Shown here: positions 18,912 through 27,690 of the stretch, piece after piece
How positions within the stretch are numbered: position 1 is the stretch's first letter
How the letters are laid out: each line of letters opens with the position of its first letter
From: Seohaeicola saemankumensis
Lineage (GTDB): Bacteria > Pseudomonadota > Alphaproteobacteria > Rhodobacterales > Rhodobacteraceae
Assembly: GCF_021021435.1 (NCBI RefSeq)
Contig: NZ_JAINWI010000012.1
Coordinates: 1-64,000 of the forward strand
Length of the DNA stretch: 64,000 bases
Direction: 5' to 3'
The notes under the pieces: generated by a model
The model's database searches: none
The model's input: the letters and a program-made list of their open reading frames with translations, nothing else
What the model was told of the DNA's origin: nothing
Translations under genes and position numbers: made by a program

Positions 18912-20099
18912 ATGTTCACATTGCACCAGTCCCCGACCGATCCCGTCTTCGTGCAAAATCCCTACCCTGCCTACCATCTTGCCCGCGCGGCAGGTGGCGA
19001 CCTCGTCTGGTGGCAGGATTACGATATGCCCTGCGCGATCAGCCATGCCAGCGTGAGCGCGCTGCTGCGTGACCGCCGCTTCGGGCGCGAGATCCCCACC
19101 GAACTGGCCAGCCCTCCGCCCGCACATCTGGCGGCGTTCTACGCAGTCGAGGGTCACTCCATGCTGGAGTTGGAACCGCCCCGCCATACCCGCCTGCGCG
19201 GTCTGGTGTTGCGCGCCTTCACCTCCCGGCGCATCGCAGCGCTTGGGCCCGAGATCGGCACACTCGCCCACAGCCTGATCGACTCCTTCCCCGCGAAAGA
19301 GCCGTTCGATCTGCTGCCCGCCTATGCGCGGCTGATCCCCGTCATCACGATCGTGCGCCTGCTGGGTATGCCGGAAGACCGCGCCGAGGATCTGCTGGGC
19401 TGGTCCAACGCGATGGTTGGCATGTATCAGGCGCGCCGCACGCGGATGATGGAGAAGGATGCCGCCCGCGCCGCGGCTGACTTCACCGCTTTCCTACAAG
19501 ACTATATCGAGCAGCGCCGCAACGCCCCCGCTGACGACCTGATCACCCATCTGATCGCCGCCGAACAGGATGGCGCGCGCCTCTCGACGCCCGAACTGGT
19601 TGCGACCTGTATCCTGCTGCTCAACGCGGGGCACGAGGCAACCGTGCACAGTATCGGCAACGCGACCCGCCTGCTGCTGGGCATGCGCGACCCGCGCGCG
19701 CATCTGGCGCCTGAACGGATCACTGCCACGGTCGAGGAATTACTGCGCCTTGCTCCGCCTTTGCACATGTTCACGCGCTACGCCTACGAGGATGTCACCC
19801 TCTGGGGTCACCGTTTCAAACGGGGCGACAAGGTCGGGCTTTTGCTGGGGGCCGCGAACCGCGATCCCGCCATCTGGCCCGATCCCGACAGGTTCGACCC
19901 CGCGCGCCCCGCCACCGCCCATAGCGCCTTTGGCGCGGGGCTGCATTTCTGCGTCGGCGCACCGCTGGCACGACTCGAGATGCAGACAGCCCTTGCGGCC
20001 CTCTTCACCCGCTGCCCCGATCTGCGGCTGGACAGCCCGCCCCGCTTTGCGGACAGCTACCATTTCCACGGGATGAACGCCCTGATGGTGCGCGTCTGA
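18912..20099 (+). CDS. cytochrome P450
   Basis: 395 residues from ATG 18912, standard for soluble bacterial P450s. Signatures: I-helix AGHEATVHS (about 240), the ExxR motif in VEELLRLAPP (about 277), and the heme-thiolate loop FGAGLHFCVGAPLAR with its cysteine near residue 345. The substrate is unknown. No ferredoxin partner is adjacent; electrons may come from a ferredoxin elsewhere or via the NADP reductase four kilobases downstream. The gene is convergent with the Lrp-family gene. Confidence 0.95.
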   Translation: MFTLHQSPTDPVFVQNPYPAYHLARAAGGDLVWWQDYDMPCAISHASVSALLRDRRFGREIPTELASPPPAHLAAFYAVEGHSMLELEPPRHTRLRGLVLRAFTSRRIAALGPEIGTLAHSLIDSFPAKEPFDLLPAYARLIPVITIVRLLGMPEDRAEDLLGWSNAMVGMYQARRTRMMEKDAARAAADFTAFLQDYIEQRRNAPADDLITHLIAAEQDGARLSTPELVATCILLLNAGHEATVHSIGNATRLLLGMRDPRAHLAPERITATVEELLRLAPPLHMFTRYAYEDVTLWGHRFKRGDKVGLLLGAANRDPAIWPDPDRFDPARPATAHSAFGAGLHFCVGAPLARLEMQTALAALFTRCPDLRLDSPPRFADSYHFHGMNALMVRV

Positions 20100-20105
20100 C
20101 CCGCA

Positions 20106-20127
20106 CTTCTTCTTGCCCTAAATATCC
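20106..20127 (-). repeat. dispersed intergenic motif, copy 2
   Basis: The plus strand reads CTTCTTCTTGCC, CT, AAATATCC, lying between the convergent P450 and Lrp-type gene ends, seven bases after the P450 stop. Confidence 0.7.
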
Positions 20128-20138
20128 CTGCCGGGCAT

Positions 20139-20600
20139 TTACAGCGGCAGGGCCGTCGTCGATTTGATCTCTTCCATCGACAAAAGCGCCGTGACGTTAT
20201 GGACTTTCACCTCTGAAATCAGCGCCTGATAGAACACGTCATAGGCCCGCGCATTCTTGACGCGCACTTTCAGAATATAGTCGATATCGCCCGCGAGCCT
20301 GTGCGCCTCCTGCACTTCGGGGCGGTTCTGCAACGCCTTCAGGAACGCGGCCTGCCATTCAGCCTCGTGTTCCGATGTGCGGATCAGCACGAAAAAGCAG
20401 GCCTCGAACCCCAGCGCCTCGGCATCCAGAATCACCGTCTGCGGCCCCATGATTCCGGCCTCGCGCATTTTGCGGATACGGTTCCATACAGGTGTCTTGG
20501 ACGAGCCCACCTGTTTGGCAATTTCGTCCAGCGACTGGCCTGCATCGCGTTGCAACTCTGCCAGAATTTTCCGGTCCGTGGCATCCAATCGGATCGACAT
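20139..20600 (-). CDS. Lrp/AsnC-family transcriptional regulator
   Basis: 153 residues. N-terminal HTH (LDATDRKILAELQRDAGQSL, about 4-23, then VGSSKTPVWNRIRKMREAG) followed by the RAM ligand-binding domain from about 65 (GFEACFFVLIRTSE ... AHRLAGDIDYILKVRV). It is divergent from the sulfite reductase operon and probably controls it; members of this group next to cysIH-type operons are often cysteine- or sulfur-responsive, but the ligand here is not known. Confidence 0.93.
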   Translation of the reverse strand: MSIRLDATDRKILAELQRDAGQSLDEIAKQVGSSKTPVWNRIRKMREAGIMGPQTVILDAEALGFEACFFVLIRTSEHEAEWQAAFLKALQNRPEVQEAHRLAGDIDYILKVRVKNARAYDVFYQALISEVKVHNVTALLSMEEIKSTTALPL

Positions 20601-20648
20601 TTTCTTTTATCCCCTTCACGTGGAAAACCTTTGCCTGTTCCGCACTCA

Positions 20649-20705
20649 GGGAAAACAATGTTCCTTATCTGACGCAGATACTGGCGCTTGCTGGGAAATA
20701 TTTCC
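20649..20705. promoter_or_regulatory. candidate Lrp-type operators in the divergent promoter
   Basis: The 169-base gap contains a perfect 12-base palindrome GGAAATATTTCC at 20694-20705 and a weaker inverted pair GGAA...TTCC at about 20650-20664, with centres about 43 bases apart (about four helical turns). AT-rich centres with such spacing suit an octameric Lrp-family protein. This is inference from symmetry and position. Confidence 0.5.
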
Positions 20706-20769
20706 TATATTGTCGCAAAGGTCAAACCGAAAGCAGATGCTTCGGACCCATGCCGCGAAGAGAGGTTTC

Positions 20770-21075
20770 ATGCCACGCTTTACCCCAAAGGTCGTTACGG
20801 CCAATGCCCTGCTGGAAGGTGATGTGATCTATCTGGCCGCCGATGACAGCTGGACCCGCGATCTGCGGGCGGCCGAGGTGATCGAGGACGAGGCGATTGC
20901 CCAGTTGCGCCTGCTGGACGCACAGCGCCAGCATGACCGCGTGGTGGGTGCCTATCTGGCCGATATGATCCCCGGACCGCAAGGTCCCCAGCCCGCCCAT
21001 TTCCGCGAGGATTTCCGCCGCAAGGGTCCGTCCAACTACGCCCATGGCAAACAGGAGGATGCGGCAAATGTATAA
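20770..21075 (+). CDS. DUF2849 protein
   Basis: 101 residues beginning MPRFTPKVVTANALLEGDVIYL. DUF2849 proteins are found in alphaproteobacterial assimilatory sulfate operons directly before the sulfite reductase gene, as here; the molecular role is not established. No metal motif is obvious. The gene overlaps the sulfite reductase gene by eight bases, so translation is probably coupled. Confidence 0.85.
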   Translation: MPRFTPKVVTANALLEGDVIYLAADDSWTRDLRAAEVIEDEAIAQLRLLDAQRQHDRVVGAYLADMIPGPQGPQPAHFREDFRRKGPSNYAHGKQEDAANV

Positions 21076-22735
21076 TTACAACGAGTTCGATACCGCTTTT
21101 CTGGCCGAACGCAACGCCCAGTTCCGCGCGCAGGTGGAACGCCGTATCGACGGCTCGCTGACCGAGGAGGAATTCCGCCCCCTGCGCCTGATGAACGGGC
21201 TCTACCTGCAACTGCATGCCTATATGCTGCGGGTTGCGATCCCCTATGGCACGCTGAACTCGGCACAGATGCGGCAACTGGCGTTGCTGGCGGACAAATG
21301 GGACAAAGGTTACGGCCATTTCACCACGCGGCAGAATATCCAGTATAACTGGCCGCAACTGCGCGACGTGCCCGATATGCTGGACGCGCTGGCCGAGGTC
21401 GGCCTGCATGCAATCCAGACCAGCGGCAATACGATCCGCAATGTGACTGCCGACCATTTCGCAGGCGCCGCCGCGGACGAGTTGGCCGATCCCCGCCCCG
21501 TGGCCGAGTTGATCCGCCAATGGTCGACCGATCACCCCGAATTCCAGTTCCTGCCGCGCAAGTTCAAGATCGCGGTGACAGGCAGCCCCAATGACCGCGC
21601 CGTGACCCGTGCCCATGATATCGGGCTGCGGATGGTCAGCCGCGATGGTGTGGCAGGTTTCGAGGTGATCGTGGGCGGTGGTCTTGGCCGCACCCCGATG
21701 ATCGGGCAGGTGATCCGCGATTTCCTGCCACGCGGCGATCTGCTGCCCTATCTGGAAGCCATTGTCAGTGTCTACAACCTGTTGGGGCGGCGCGACAATA
21801 AATACAAGGCGCGCATCAAGATCACGGTGCACGAGAACGGGATCGACACCATCCGCGATCTGGTCGAGGAACGGTTCGCCACCCTGCGCGCCGCCTTCAA
21901 CGGCGCCGATCAGGCGCTTCTGGCGCAGATCGAGCCGCAATTTGCCGCACCCGACTTTAGCGCCAAGGATGCCGCCGCCTTTGACAGGGCCTATGCCGCC
22001 GATCCGGTGTTGCGGGCTTGGGCCGATACCAACCTGACCACACACCGCCGCGACGATCATGCGATCGTGTCGATCAGCCTCAAGGCGCATGGCGCGACAC
22101 CCGGAGATGCCACGGCAGACCAGATGCGGCTGATGGCCGATCTGGCGGCACAGTATGCCTATGACGAATTGCGCATCAGCCACGAGCAGAACGTGATCCT
22201 GCCCCATGTCGCCCGCGCTGATCTGCCTGCGCTGCATGCCGCCTTGAAAGGTGCGGGCCTTGCGACCGCCAATATCGGCCTGATCAGCGATATCATCGCC
22301 TGCCCCGGCATGGATTACTGCGCGCTGGCCACGGCGCGGTCCATTCCCATCGCGCAAGAAATTGCGACGCATTTTGACGCGTTGAAGCTCGAGCATGATA
22401 TCGGCCCGCTCAAGATCAAGATTTCGGGCTGCATCAATGCCTGCGGGCATCACCATGTCGGCCATATCGGGATTCTGGGACTGGACCGTGCCGGCGTCGA
22501 GAACTACCAGATCACGCTGGGTGGTGACGGCACCGAAGACGCTGTGATCGGCGAACGCGCTGGCCCCGGCTTTGCCGCCGAGGACCTGCTGGGTGCCATC
22601 GAACGGCTGGTGCGCGCCTATCTGGATCTGCGCGAGGACCGGAGCGAGACTTTCCTTGACGCGTATCGCCGTCTGGGTCTGGCCCCGTTCAAAGCGGCAC
22701 TCTATCCCGAATCCCGCGACCGCCATGCCGCTTGA
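21068..22735 (+). CDS. cysI: assimilatory sulfite reductase, hemoprotein subunit
   Basis: 555 residues from ATG 21068. Two ferredoxin-like domains and two siroheme/[4Fe-4S] domains of the nitrite/sulfite reductase fold are present. The cluster cysteines are in CPGMDYC (about residues 412-418) and CINACGHHH (about 456-460). The N-terminal parasite-like segment GYGHFTTRQNIQYNW (about 80-94) is typical. It reduces sulfite to sulfide. No CysJ flavoprotein follows, so reduced ferredoxin is the likely donor, supplied by the NADP reductase at the end of the cluster. Nitrite reductase is an alternative but the cysH neighbour argues for sulfite. Confidence 0.93.
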   Translation: MYNYNEFDTAFLAERNAQFRAQVERRIDGSLTEEEFRPLRLMNGLYLQLHAYMLRVAIPYGTLNSAQMRQLALLADKWDKGYGHFTTRQNIQYNWPQLRDVPDMLDALAEVGLHAIQTSGNTIRNVTADHFAGAAADELADPRPVAELIRQWSTDHPEFQFLPRKFKIAVTGSPNDRAVTRAHDIGLRMVSRDGVAGFEVIVGGGLGRTPMIGQVIRDFLPRGDLLPYLEAIVSVYNLLGRRDNKYKARIKITVHENGIDTIRDLVEERFATLRAAFNGADQALLAQIEPQFAAPDFSAKDAAAFDRAYAADPVLRAWADTNLTTHRRDDHAIVSISLKAHGATPGDATADQMRLMADLAAQYAYDELRISHEQNVILPHVARADLPALHAALKGAGLATANIGLISDIIACPGMDYCALATARSIPIAQEIATHFDALKLEHDIGPLKIKISGCINACGHHHVGHIGILGLDRAGVENYQITLGGDGTEDAVIGERAGPGFAAEDLLGAIERLVRAYLDLREDRSETFLDAYRRLGLAPFKAALYPESRDRHAA

Positions 22736-23468
22736 GGTGCCCCTTGCCCCCGTCGCGACACGCGCCGCGGATCTGAACGCACGCTACCGCCACCACGCGG
22801 CCAGCGCCGTGCTGCGCCATGCGCTATCCGATCCCCAAGTGGGCCGGATCGCGCTGGTCAGTTCCTTCGGAGCGGAAAGCGTGGCCCTGTTGCATATGCT
22901 GGCGGTGATCGACCGCACCGTGCCGGTGCTGTTTATCGACACGGCCATGCTGTTCGCCGAAACGCTGGACTATCAGCGACAGGTGGCGGAACGGCTGGAA
23001 CTGTCCGATCTGCGGATCATCCGCGCGCGACCTGTGGGGGTCGCGGCACAAGACCCTGAGGGCCTGTTACACCAGACCGACCCCGATGCCTGCTGCGCGC
23101 TGCGCAAGACCGAGCCTCTGGAACGGGCGCTGCACGGCTTTGACGCATGGATCACCGGGCGCAAACGCTTTCAGGCCAGCACTCGCGCGGCGCTCGAATT
23201 CTTCGAGGCCGACACCGATGGGCGGCTCAAGGTCAATCCGCTGGCCCATTGGGACAAGGCCGATGTGCAGGATTACATGCTCAACAACCGTCTGCCGCGT
23301 CACCCGCTTGTGGCACGCGGATATCCCTCGATCGGGTGCGCGCCATGCACCTCGCCCGTGAAACCCGGCGAGGATGAACGCGCGGGCCGTTGGCGTGGGG
23401 CCGCCAAGGAAGAATGCGGCATCCATTTCGTGGATGGCAAAATGGTCAGAACAGGAGCCGGAACATGA
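22725..23468 (+). CDS. cysH: adenylylsulfate (APS-type) reductase
   Basis: 247 residues starting MPLEVPLAPV at 22725, overlapping cysI by 11 bases. PP-loop-type fold with SSFGAESVALLH. It carries the CC pair (DACCALRKTEPL, about 121) and the CxxC pair (GCAPCTSPVKPGED, about 206) that bind a [4Fe-4S] cluster, plus the catalytic C-terminal cysteine (EECGIH, about 233). Cluster-bearing members reduce APS directly rather than PAPS, consistent with the absence of an adjacent APS kinase gene. Product is sulfite, used by cysI upstream. Confidence 0.93.
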   Translation: MPLEVPLAPVATRAADLNARYRHHAASAVLRHALSDPQVGRIALVSSFGAESVALLHMLAVIDRTVPVLFIDTAMLFAETLDYQRQVAERLELSDLRIIRARPVGVAAQDPEGLLHQTDPDACCALRKTEPLERALHGFDAWITGRKRFQASTRAALEFFEADTDGRLKVNPLAHWDKADVQDYMLNNRLPRHPLVARGYPSIGCAPCTSPVKPGEDERAGRWRGAAKEECGIHFVDGKMVRTGAGT

Positions 23469-23878
23469 CACTCAACAGCACAGTCATCGTGCGTGACACA
23501 GGCTTTGCAGCCGAGGACTGGACCACGCCCTTCTCGCCTCTGGCCGAGGCTACGGCGGGCAGCGCGGCCATCGATCTGCCCGCCGATGCCGATCCCGATG
23601 CGGTGGCGCTGGCCGGCCTGCAGATCATCCGCATCCCTTTTGCCAGTTTCGCGGACGGTCGCGGTTTCACGCTGGCGCGCCGGTTGCGACTGCGCGGCTA
23701 TCAGGGCCGTTTGCGCGCGACAGGGCATGTGATCGCCGACCAATACGCAATGGCGCGGCGCGCGGGCTTTGACGAGGTTGAGATCAGCACCGAGCTAGCC
23801 GCCCGCCAGCCCGAAGCGCAATGGCTGGCCCGTGCCGACTGGCGCGCGCATGATTATCAGGCGCGCCTGCGCGGCTGA
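23465..23878 (+). CDS. DUF934 protein
   Basis: 137 residues, start overlapping the cysH stop by four bases (ATGA). DUF934 proteins accompany sulfite reductase genes in proteobacteria and are sometimes called oxidoreductase-like; no cofactor motif is visible and the role is open. The middle contains IRIPFASFADGRGFTLARRL, the conserved block of the family. Confidence 0.85.
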   Translation: MTLNSTVIVRDTGFAAEDWTTPFSPLAEATAGSAAIDLPADADPDAVALAGLQIIRIPFASFADGRGFTLARRLRLRGYQGRLRATGHVIADQYAMARRAGFDEVEISTELAARQPEAQWLARADWRAHDYQARLRG

Positions 23879-23961
23879 TCCCGCGCCGCAATTCCCGCGC
23901 TTTCATCTGACCTCGATCAAAGATAGAAAAAGGATGCCGGTTTATCTCCGGCAGGACGCAT

Positions 23962-24780
23962 ATGACCGAAAGCCAGACAGTGACCGAGATTTCCATTCCC
24001 AAAACCCCTACCCTGCCCGATGCCCAGACCGTCACCGCCGTGACCCATTGGACAGACAGCCTGTTTTCCTTCCGCGTGACGCGCCCGCAATCCTTGCGCT
24101 TCCGCTCGGGCGAATTCGTGATGATCGGCCTGATGGGTGATAACGGCAAACCGCTGCTGCGGGCCTATTCCATCGCCTCGCCCAGTTGGGACGAGGAATT
24201 GGAATTCTATTCGATCAAGGTGCAGGACGGCCCGTTGACCTCGCGCCTGCAACATATCAAGGAAGGTGAGCAGATCATCCTGCGGCCCAAACCTGTGGGC
24301 ACGCTGGTGCTGGACGCGCTGTTGCCCGGCAAGCGGCTGTGGTTCTTTGCCACCGGCACGGGGATCGCCCCCTTTGCCAGCCTGATGCGCGATCCCGAAA
24401 CCTTCGAGCGTTATGACGAGGTCATCATGATGCATACCTGCCGCGATGTGGCAGAATTGGACTATGGCCGCCAGTTGATCGAAAGCCTACCCGAAGATCC
24501 ACTGATCGGGGAATTCGTCGCTGGCAAGCTGCGCTATTATCCCACCACCACGCGCGAACACAGCGCGCAGATGGGCCGGATTACCGACAATCTGACAAGC
24601 GGAAAGGTCTTTGCCGATCTGGGCATCCCGCCGATTTCGCCCGAACAGGATCGTGGCATGGTCTGCGGATCGCTGGCCTTCAATACCGATATGAAAACCG
24701 TGCTGGAAGGCTTTGGTTTGCGCGAGGGCGCGAATTCCGAGCCTGCGGAATATGTGGTGGAAAAGGCCTTTGTCGGCTGA
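23962..24780 (+). CDS. fpr: ferredoxin/flavodoxin-NADP+ reductase
   Basis: 272 residues. FAD-binding barrel with LRAYSIAS (RxYS motif, about 57-64) and the NADP-binding Rossmann part (FFATGTGIAPFASLMRDP, about 131-148), ending in the VEKAFVG tail typical of bacterial subclass I FNRs. It transfers electrons from NADPH to ferredoxin or flavodoxin, here likely to feed sulfite reductase. It lies 83 bases after DUF934 in the same direction and may have its own promoter. Confidence 0.93.
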   Translation: MTESQTVTEISIPKTPTLPDAQTVTAVTHWTDSLFSFRVTRPQSLRFRSGEFVMIGLMGDNGKPLLRAYSIASPSWDEELEFYSIKVQDGPLTSRLQHIKEGEQIILRPKPVGTLVLDALLPGKRLWFFATGTGIAPFASLMRDPETFERYDEVIMMHTCRDVAELDYGRQLIESLPEDPLIGEFVAGKLRYYPTTTREHSAQMGRITDNLTSGKVFADLGIPPISPEQDRGMVCGSLAFNTDMKTVLEGFGLREGANSEPAEYVVEKAFVG

Positions 24781-24812
24781 CATCTGGCGCTGATCTTGCC
24801 TTCCCAAAGAAA

Positions 24813-24845
24813 AAGCCGCGCAGGATCATATGCGCGGCTTCCTTA
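24813..24845 (+). terminator. intrinsic terminator after fpr
   Basis: A ten-base stem AAGCCGCGCA / TGCGCGGCTT with an eight-base loop, followed by CCTTATTGG. The A-run on the left side could also serve the leftward Ala/Glu-rich gene that stops 18 bases to the right. Confidence 0.75.
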
Positions 24846-24862
24846 TTGGCTTAGGCGGGCCG

Positions 24863-25534
24863 TTACAGTCCCAGTGCGGTGCGGGCCTGTTGCAACAGGT
24901 TTTCCAGCAATGCCGGATTGTTGCGCGCCTGATCCAGACCGGATTTCAGCATGGTTTTCTGTGTCTCGCTGATATCCGAGTTGTCGATCACCTGCACCGC
25001 ACGATCATAATCGAAAGTCTCGGCCGAAAGCGCGGCCTCGGCCTCGGCGTCTGTCAGGGCGGTTCCGGTCGTAGCCGTCCCAGCCGGACTTGTTTCAGAA
25101 GAAACCGCTTCGGTTTCCGGTGCCAGCGCCGTGGCTGCATCATTTGCAACATTGCTGGCCGCTTCAGACGCCTCGTCTGCCGCCTGTCCGATAGCGGTGG
25201 CGGCGTCATTGGCCATTTCGGTGGCCGCATCGACAGCATTGCCGACCTGCTCTTCGACAGCTTCGGCCGCGTCCTGTGCCGCATCTTGCGTCGCGTCTAC
25301 GGCATCGGCTGCTGCGTCCTGCATGGCTTGCCCAACCTCTGCGGCCTCCTCGGTTGCTTCGTCCACGGCCTCTTCCACAGTTTCTTCAGTGGTTTCGGGC
25401 GCAGGTGCAGGCTGGGTTTCGACAGCGGGTGTTTCAACGGCAACCTCCGGTCCATCCGCAGTCTGGCTTGTGTAGAATAAATAGGCCGCGGCAGCCGCCA
25501 AAAGCACCGCGACAGGCAGGATCACTTTGTTCAT
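24863..25534 (-). CDS. Ala/Glu-rich helical envelope protein, unknown
   Basis: 223 residues from ATG 25534 (AAGGGGACG upstream). An N-terminal hydrophobic helix (KVILPVAVLLAAAAAYLFY) anchors or exports it. Residues 40-150 are almost pure Ala, Glu, Asp, Thr and Val with a periodic AAxxAxDAA pattern of about 11 residues, resembling apolipoprotein- or LEA-type amphipathic helices. The last 50 residues form a compact predicted helical segment (FDYDRAVQVIDNSDISETQK). Function unknown; a stress-protective or envelope-spacer role is a guess from the repeat type. Confidence 0.7.
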   Translation of the reverse strand: MNKVILPVAVLLAAAAAYLFYTSQTADGPEVAVETPAVETQPAPAPETTEETVEEAVDEATEEAAEVGQAMQDAAADAVDATQDAAQDAAEAVEEQVGNAVDAATEMANDAATAIGQAADEASEAASNVANDAATALAPETEAVSSETSPAGTATTGTALTDAEAEAALSAETFDYDRAVQVIDNSDISETQKTMLKSGLDQARNNPALLENLLQQARTALGL

Positions 25535-25736
25535 ATCGGTCGTCCCCTTGTCTTGCAGCGCCAACCATTCAATCCGTGTCGGCGCATCTGCGTGCAACAC
25601 ATGGGTTTCCTGCGACGGAGGCACAAGACCGATCTTCGCCAGTCGGCAGGGATCAGCCGATTTGCTGCTTGAAGAAACCCCGTCCGGCGTTTAGGTTGCG
25701 GCCTCGAATTACGTTAATAATCGAAGGAACGCTACC

Positions 25737-26282
25737 ATAGCCCGCAGACCGCATAACGCGCCCCCGCAGCGCGAGACTGGCCCCCGCATCAATGAACGTA
25801 TCCGCGCCCCCGAAATCCGGTTGATCGGCGCAGATGGTGAGAACGTGGGCGTCGTGACGCCCGAGCGGGCCCTTGTAATGGCCGAAGAAGCGGGTCTTGA
25901 TCTTGTCGAGATCTCTCCCAATGCTGAACCCCCGGTCTGCAAGATCATGGATTTCGGCAAATACAAATACGAGACCCAGAAGCGCGAATCCGAAGCGCGC
26001 AAGAAGCAGAAGATCATCGAGATCAAGGAAATCAAATTCCGCCCGAATACCGACAAGCATGACTACGAGGTCAAGATGCGCTCGGTTTTCAAGTTCCTTG
26101 AGGAAGGTGACAAGGTCAAGATCACCCTGCGCTTCCGTGGCCGCGAGATGGCGCACCAGAACCTTGGCCGCGAATTGCTGGAACGGGTCGCCGAGGACAC
26201 CAAGGACGTCGGCAAGGTCGAGAACTTCCCAAAAATGGAAGGTCGCCAGATGATCATGCTGATCGGACCACTGGCGAAGTAG
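25737..26282 (+). CDS. infC: translation initiation factor IF-3
   Basis: 181 residues if started at the ATA codon at 25737. No ATG/GTG/TTG start upstream fits: the frame upstream of 25821 encodes the conserved N-terminus (ARRPHNAPP, then [13 protein letters not shown]), and AAGGA lies eight bases before the ATA. IF-3 genes commonly use AUU, AUC or AUA starts as part of feedback control. The body contains the N-domain, the KRES/ARKKQK linker and the C-domain with [14 protein letters not shown]-3 keeps 30S subunits free and checks start codon pairing. Standalone gene with a strong terminator after it. Confidence 0.93.
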   Translation: MARRPHNAPPQRETGPRINERIRAPEIRLIGADGENVGVVTPERALVMAEEAGLDLVEISPNAEPPVCKIMDFGKYKYETQKRESEARKKQKIIEIKEIKFRPNTDKHDYEVKMRSVFKFLEEGDKVKITLRFRGREMAHQNLGRELLERVAEDTKDVGKVENFPKMEGRQMIMLIGPLAK

Positions 26283-26306
26283 GTTTCGCTAGGTTTAGGT
26301 TTAAGG

Positions 26307-26344
26307 AACCGCCCCCGTCTTGCGACGCCGGGGCGGTTTTTCTT
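26307..26344 (+). terminator. intrinsic terminator after infC
   Basis: Stem AACCGCCCC (26307-26315) with GGGGCGGTT (26330-26338), followed by TTTTCTTTG. It ends the infC transcript about 25 bases past the stop. Confidence 0.9.
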
Positions 26345-26605
26345 TGTCTGTCCCATCGTGGGGCATTTTTCGGATTGTTCGTTTTCAACGGGTTACGCGG
26401 GCGTGTTTACCACATTTTAACGAAGGTTGAGGAGTTGGTAAGGGTTTGGGTGGTGGGGTTCGAGGTACCCGGACGCCAACAATGCTTGAAACGTGCAAAT
26501 GGGTTTGTAGACATTTCAAATTAGCATTCAACTATATGTTGCACGCCTTGGCGATACCATGGTAGTTTTACAGGCGGTTCAACAAAGTGTGAAAGGTGTT
26601 TTTGT

Positions 26606-26761
26606 ATGAGCGAAAGAACGCAGACGTCCATTAACTCTGTGCAGCCGTCACAACGCTCTGTTCAGCCTACTAGTTCTGGCGTTCAGGGTTCAGTTCAACC
26701 CACCAGCTCCGGCGGTAGCACATCAACATCTCAAGGCGGAAGTAACGGCGGAAGCAAATAG
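26606..26761 (+). CDS. 51-residue Ser/Gln/Gly-rich repeat peptide
   Basis: Begins MSERTQTSINSVQPSQRSVQ and contains the octapeptide SVQPTSSG twice (residues 18-25 and 29-36), with SVQPS as a third partial copy, then a Gly/Ser/Thr tail. AAAGG lies about nine bases before the ATG. The ORF stops one base short of the stop of the convergent membrane gene at 26763. No homologous family is known to me; the repeat pattern and ribosome site argue that it is made. The 260 bases before it hold no other gene that I can see. Confidence 0.55.
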   Translation: MSERTQTSINSVQPSQRSVQPTSSGVQGSVQPTSSGGSTSTSQGGSNGGSK

Positions 26762-26762
26762 A

Positions 26763-27428
26763 TCAGCTTGTGTCACCCTTTATTGGCTTTCGGCGCATAT
26801 CTATCTCTGCGATTTGATCGGCAGGAATGGAAGTCATTCTTGGTCCTTCGATTTCGCAGTCTAAATTCATAGTTTCCCTGCGCCCGCCTTGAGCGCTTTC
26901 AATATGCGTGACGTACATCGCAACTGAACCATCTCCACCAAGGATACATGATCCGTTGGGATATTTATAGAATCTTGAAAGTGGATAACTCTCAAGCATT
27001 CTACCGTCTTTCAAATACACATTAAGTTGACTATAAGCCAAATTTGGTTCCTGTATGAGTGTTTCCCACCCAGAGAAAAGCCCATTGTCTTCACTTTTTC
27101 CAAGATTACGCAAAACTTTTCCAAGCCTCTGGCCAAGAAACCGTCGCCAAACCAAAGCACTTAAAAGAGCACCAGAAATAGCACCGGCGGCCAAGATAAA
27201 TTCTCGCAAATACGAAATGTCTATAGACCATACTACCAGCAAATTGGGTATGACCTGATCAATAAAGTTAAATGTTAATAATCCAATACCACCAAAACAC
27301 AGAATGATACTAAGTGTATCAATAGATTTATGCGCAGATCGTTTTCCTGAATAGGCAATAACATAGGCGAAATAACCGCCTACAATTACTACTTGGATTT
27401 GCCAAGGAAGCGCCAGCAACTCGTTCAT
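26763..27428 (-). CDS. membrane protein with soluble C-terminal domain, unknown
   Basis: 221 residues, with hydrophobic helices near 8-27, 40-60 and 77-95, then a basic, soluble domain of about 120 residues containing LIQEPNLAYSQLNVYLKDGRML and a C-terminal RRKP end. The layout (short helix bundle plus small beta-rich tail) resembles DUF6338-type proteins, though I cannot confirm it. Codon use and composition are AT-richer than the neighbouring cox genes, so horizontal transfer is likely. It meets the 51-residue gene tail to tail. Confidence 0.65.
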   Translation of the reverse strand: MNELLALPWQIQVVIVGGYFAYVIAYSGKRSAHKSIDTLSIILCFGGIGLLTFNFIDQVIPNLLVVWSIDISYLREFILAAGAISGALLSALVWRRFLGQRLGKVLRNLGKSEDNGLFSGWETLIQEPNLAYSQLNVYLKDGRMLESYPLSRFYKYPNGSCILGGDGSVAMYVTHIESAQGGRRETMNLDCEIEGPRMTSIPADQIAEIDMRRKPIKGDTS

Positions 27429-27642
27429 CTTCTATCCCACCATCACACTCACTATTTTACTCACTAGTATATGTTATAGAAACCTAGCATCAAAAGACAT
27501 GATCGAAAGTTGTAAGTCTTGCCTGTTTTTCGCAGCTGATCGGTTTTCACCTTTGTTGTCCAATGGATGCAAGTCTGAGGCGTGAATTTTAACGGTACTT
27601 ACTACGAAGACGTTGCCTCCCCCCCACCAAAAAACAAAAACC

Positions 27643-27668
27643 GCCCCCGCAGTTTCCCGCAGGGGCGT
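27643..27668 (-). terminator. intrinsic terminator of the cox operon
   Basis: Read leftward, a GC-rich stem (CGCCCC with GGGGCG) is followed by TTTTTGTTTTTT. It lies 22 bases beyond the coxM stop. Confidence 0.85.
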
Positions 27669-27690
27669 TCCTTACTCAATCAAACCCTGA

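Noticed and set aside
22725-23468. PAPS reductase
   Set aside because: The CC and CxxC cysteine pairs point to the Fe-S-bearing APS type.
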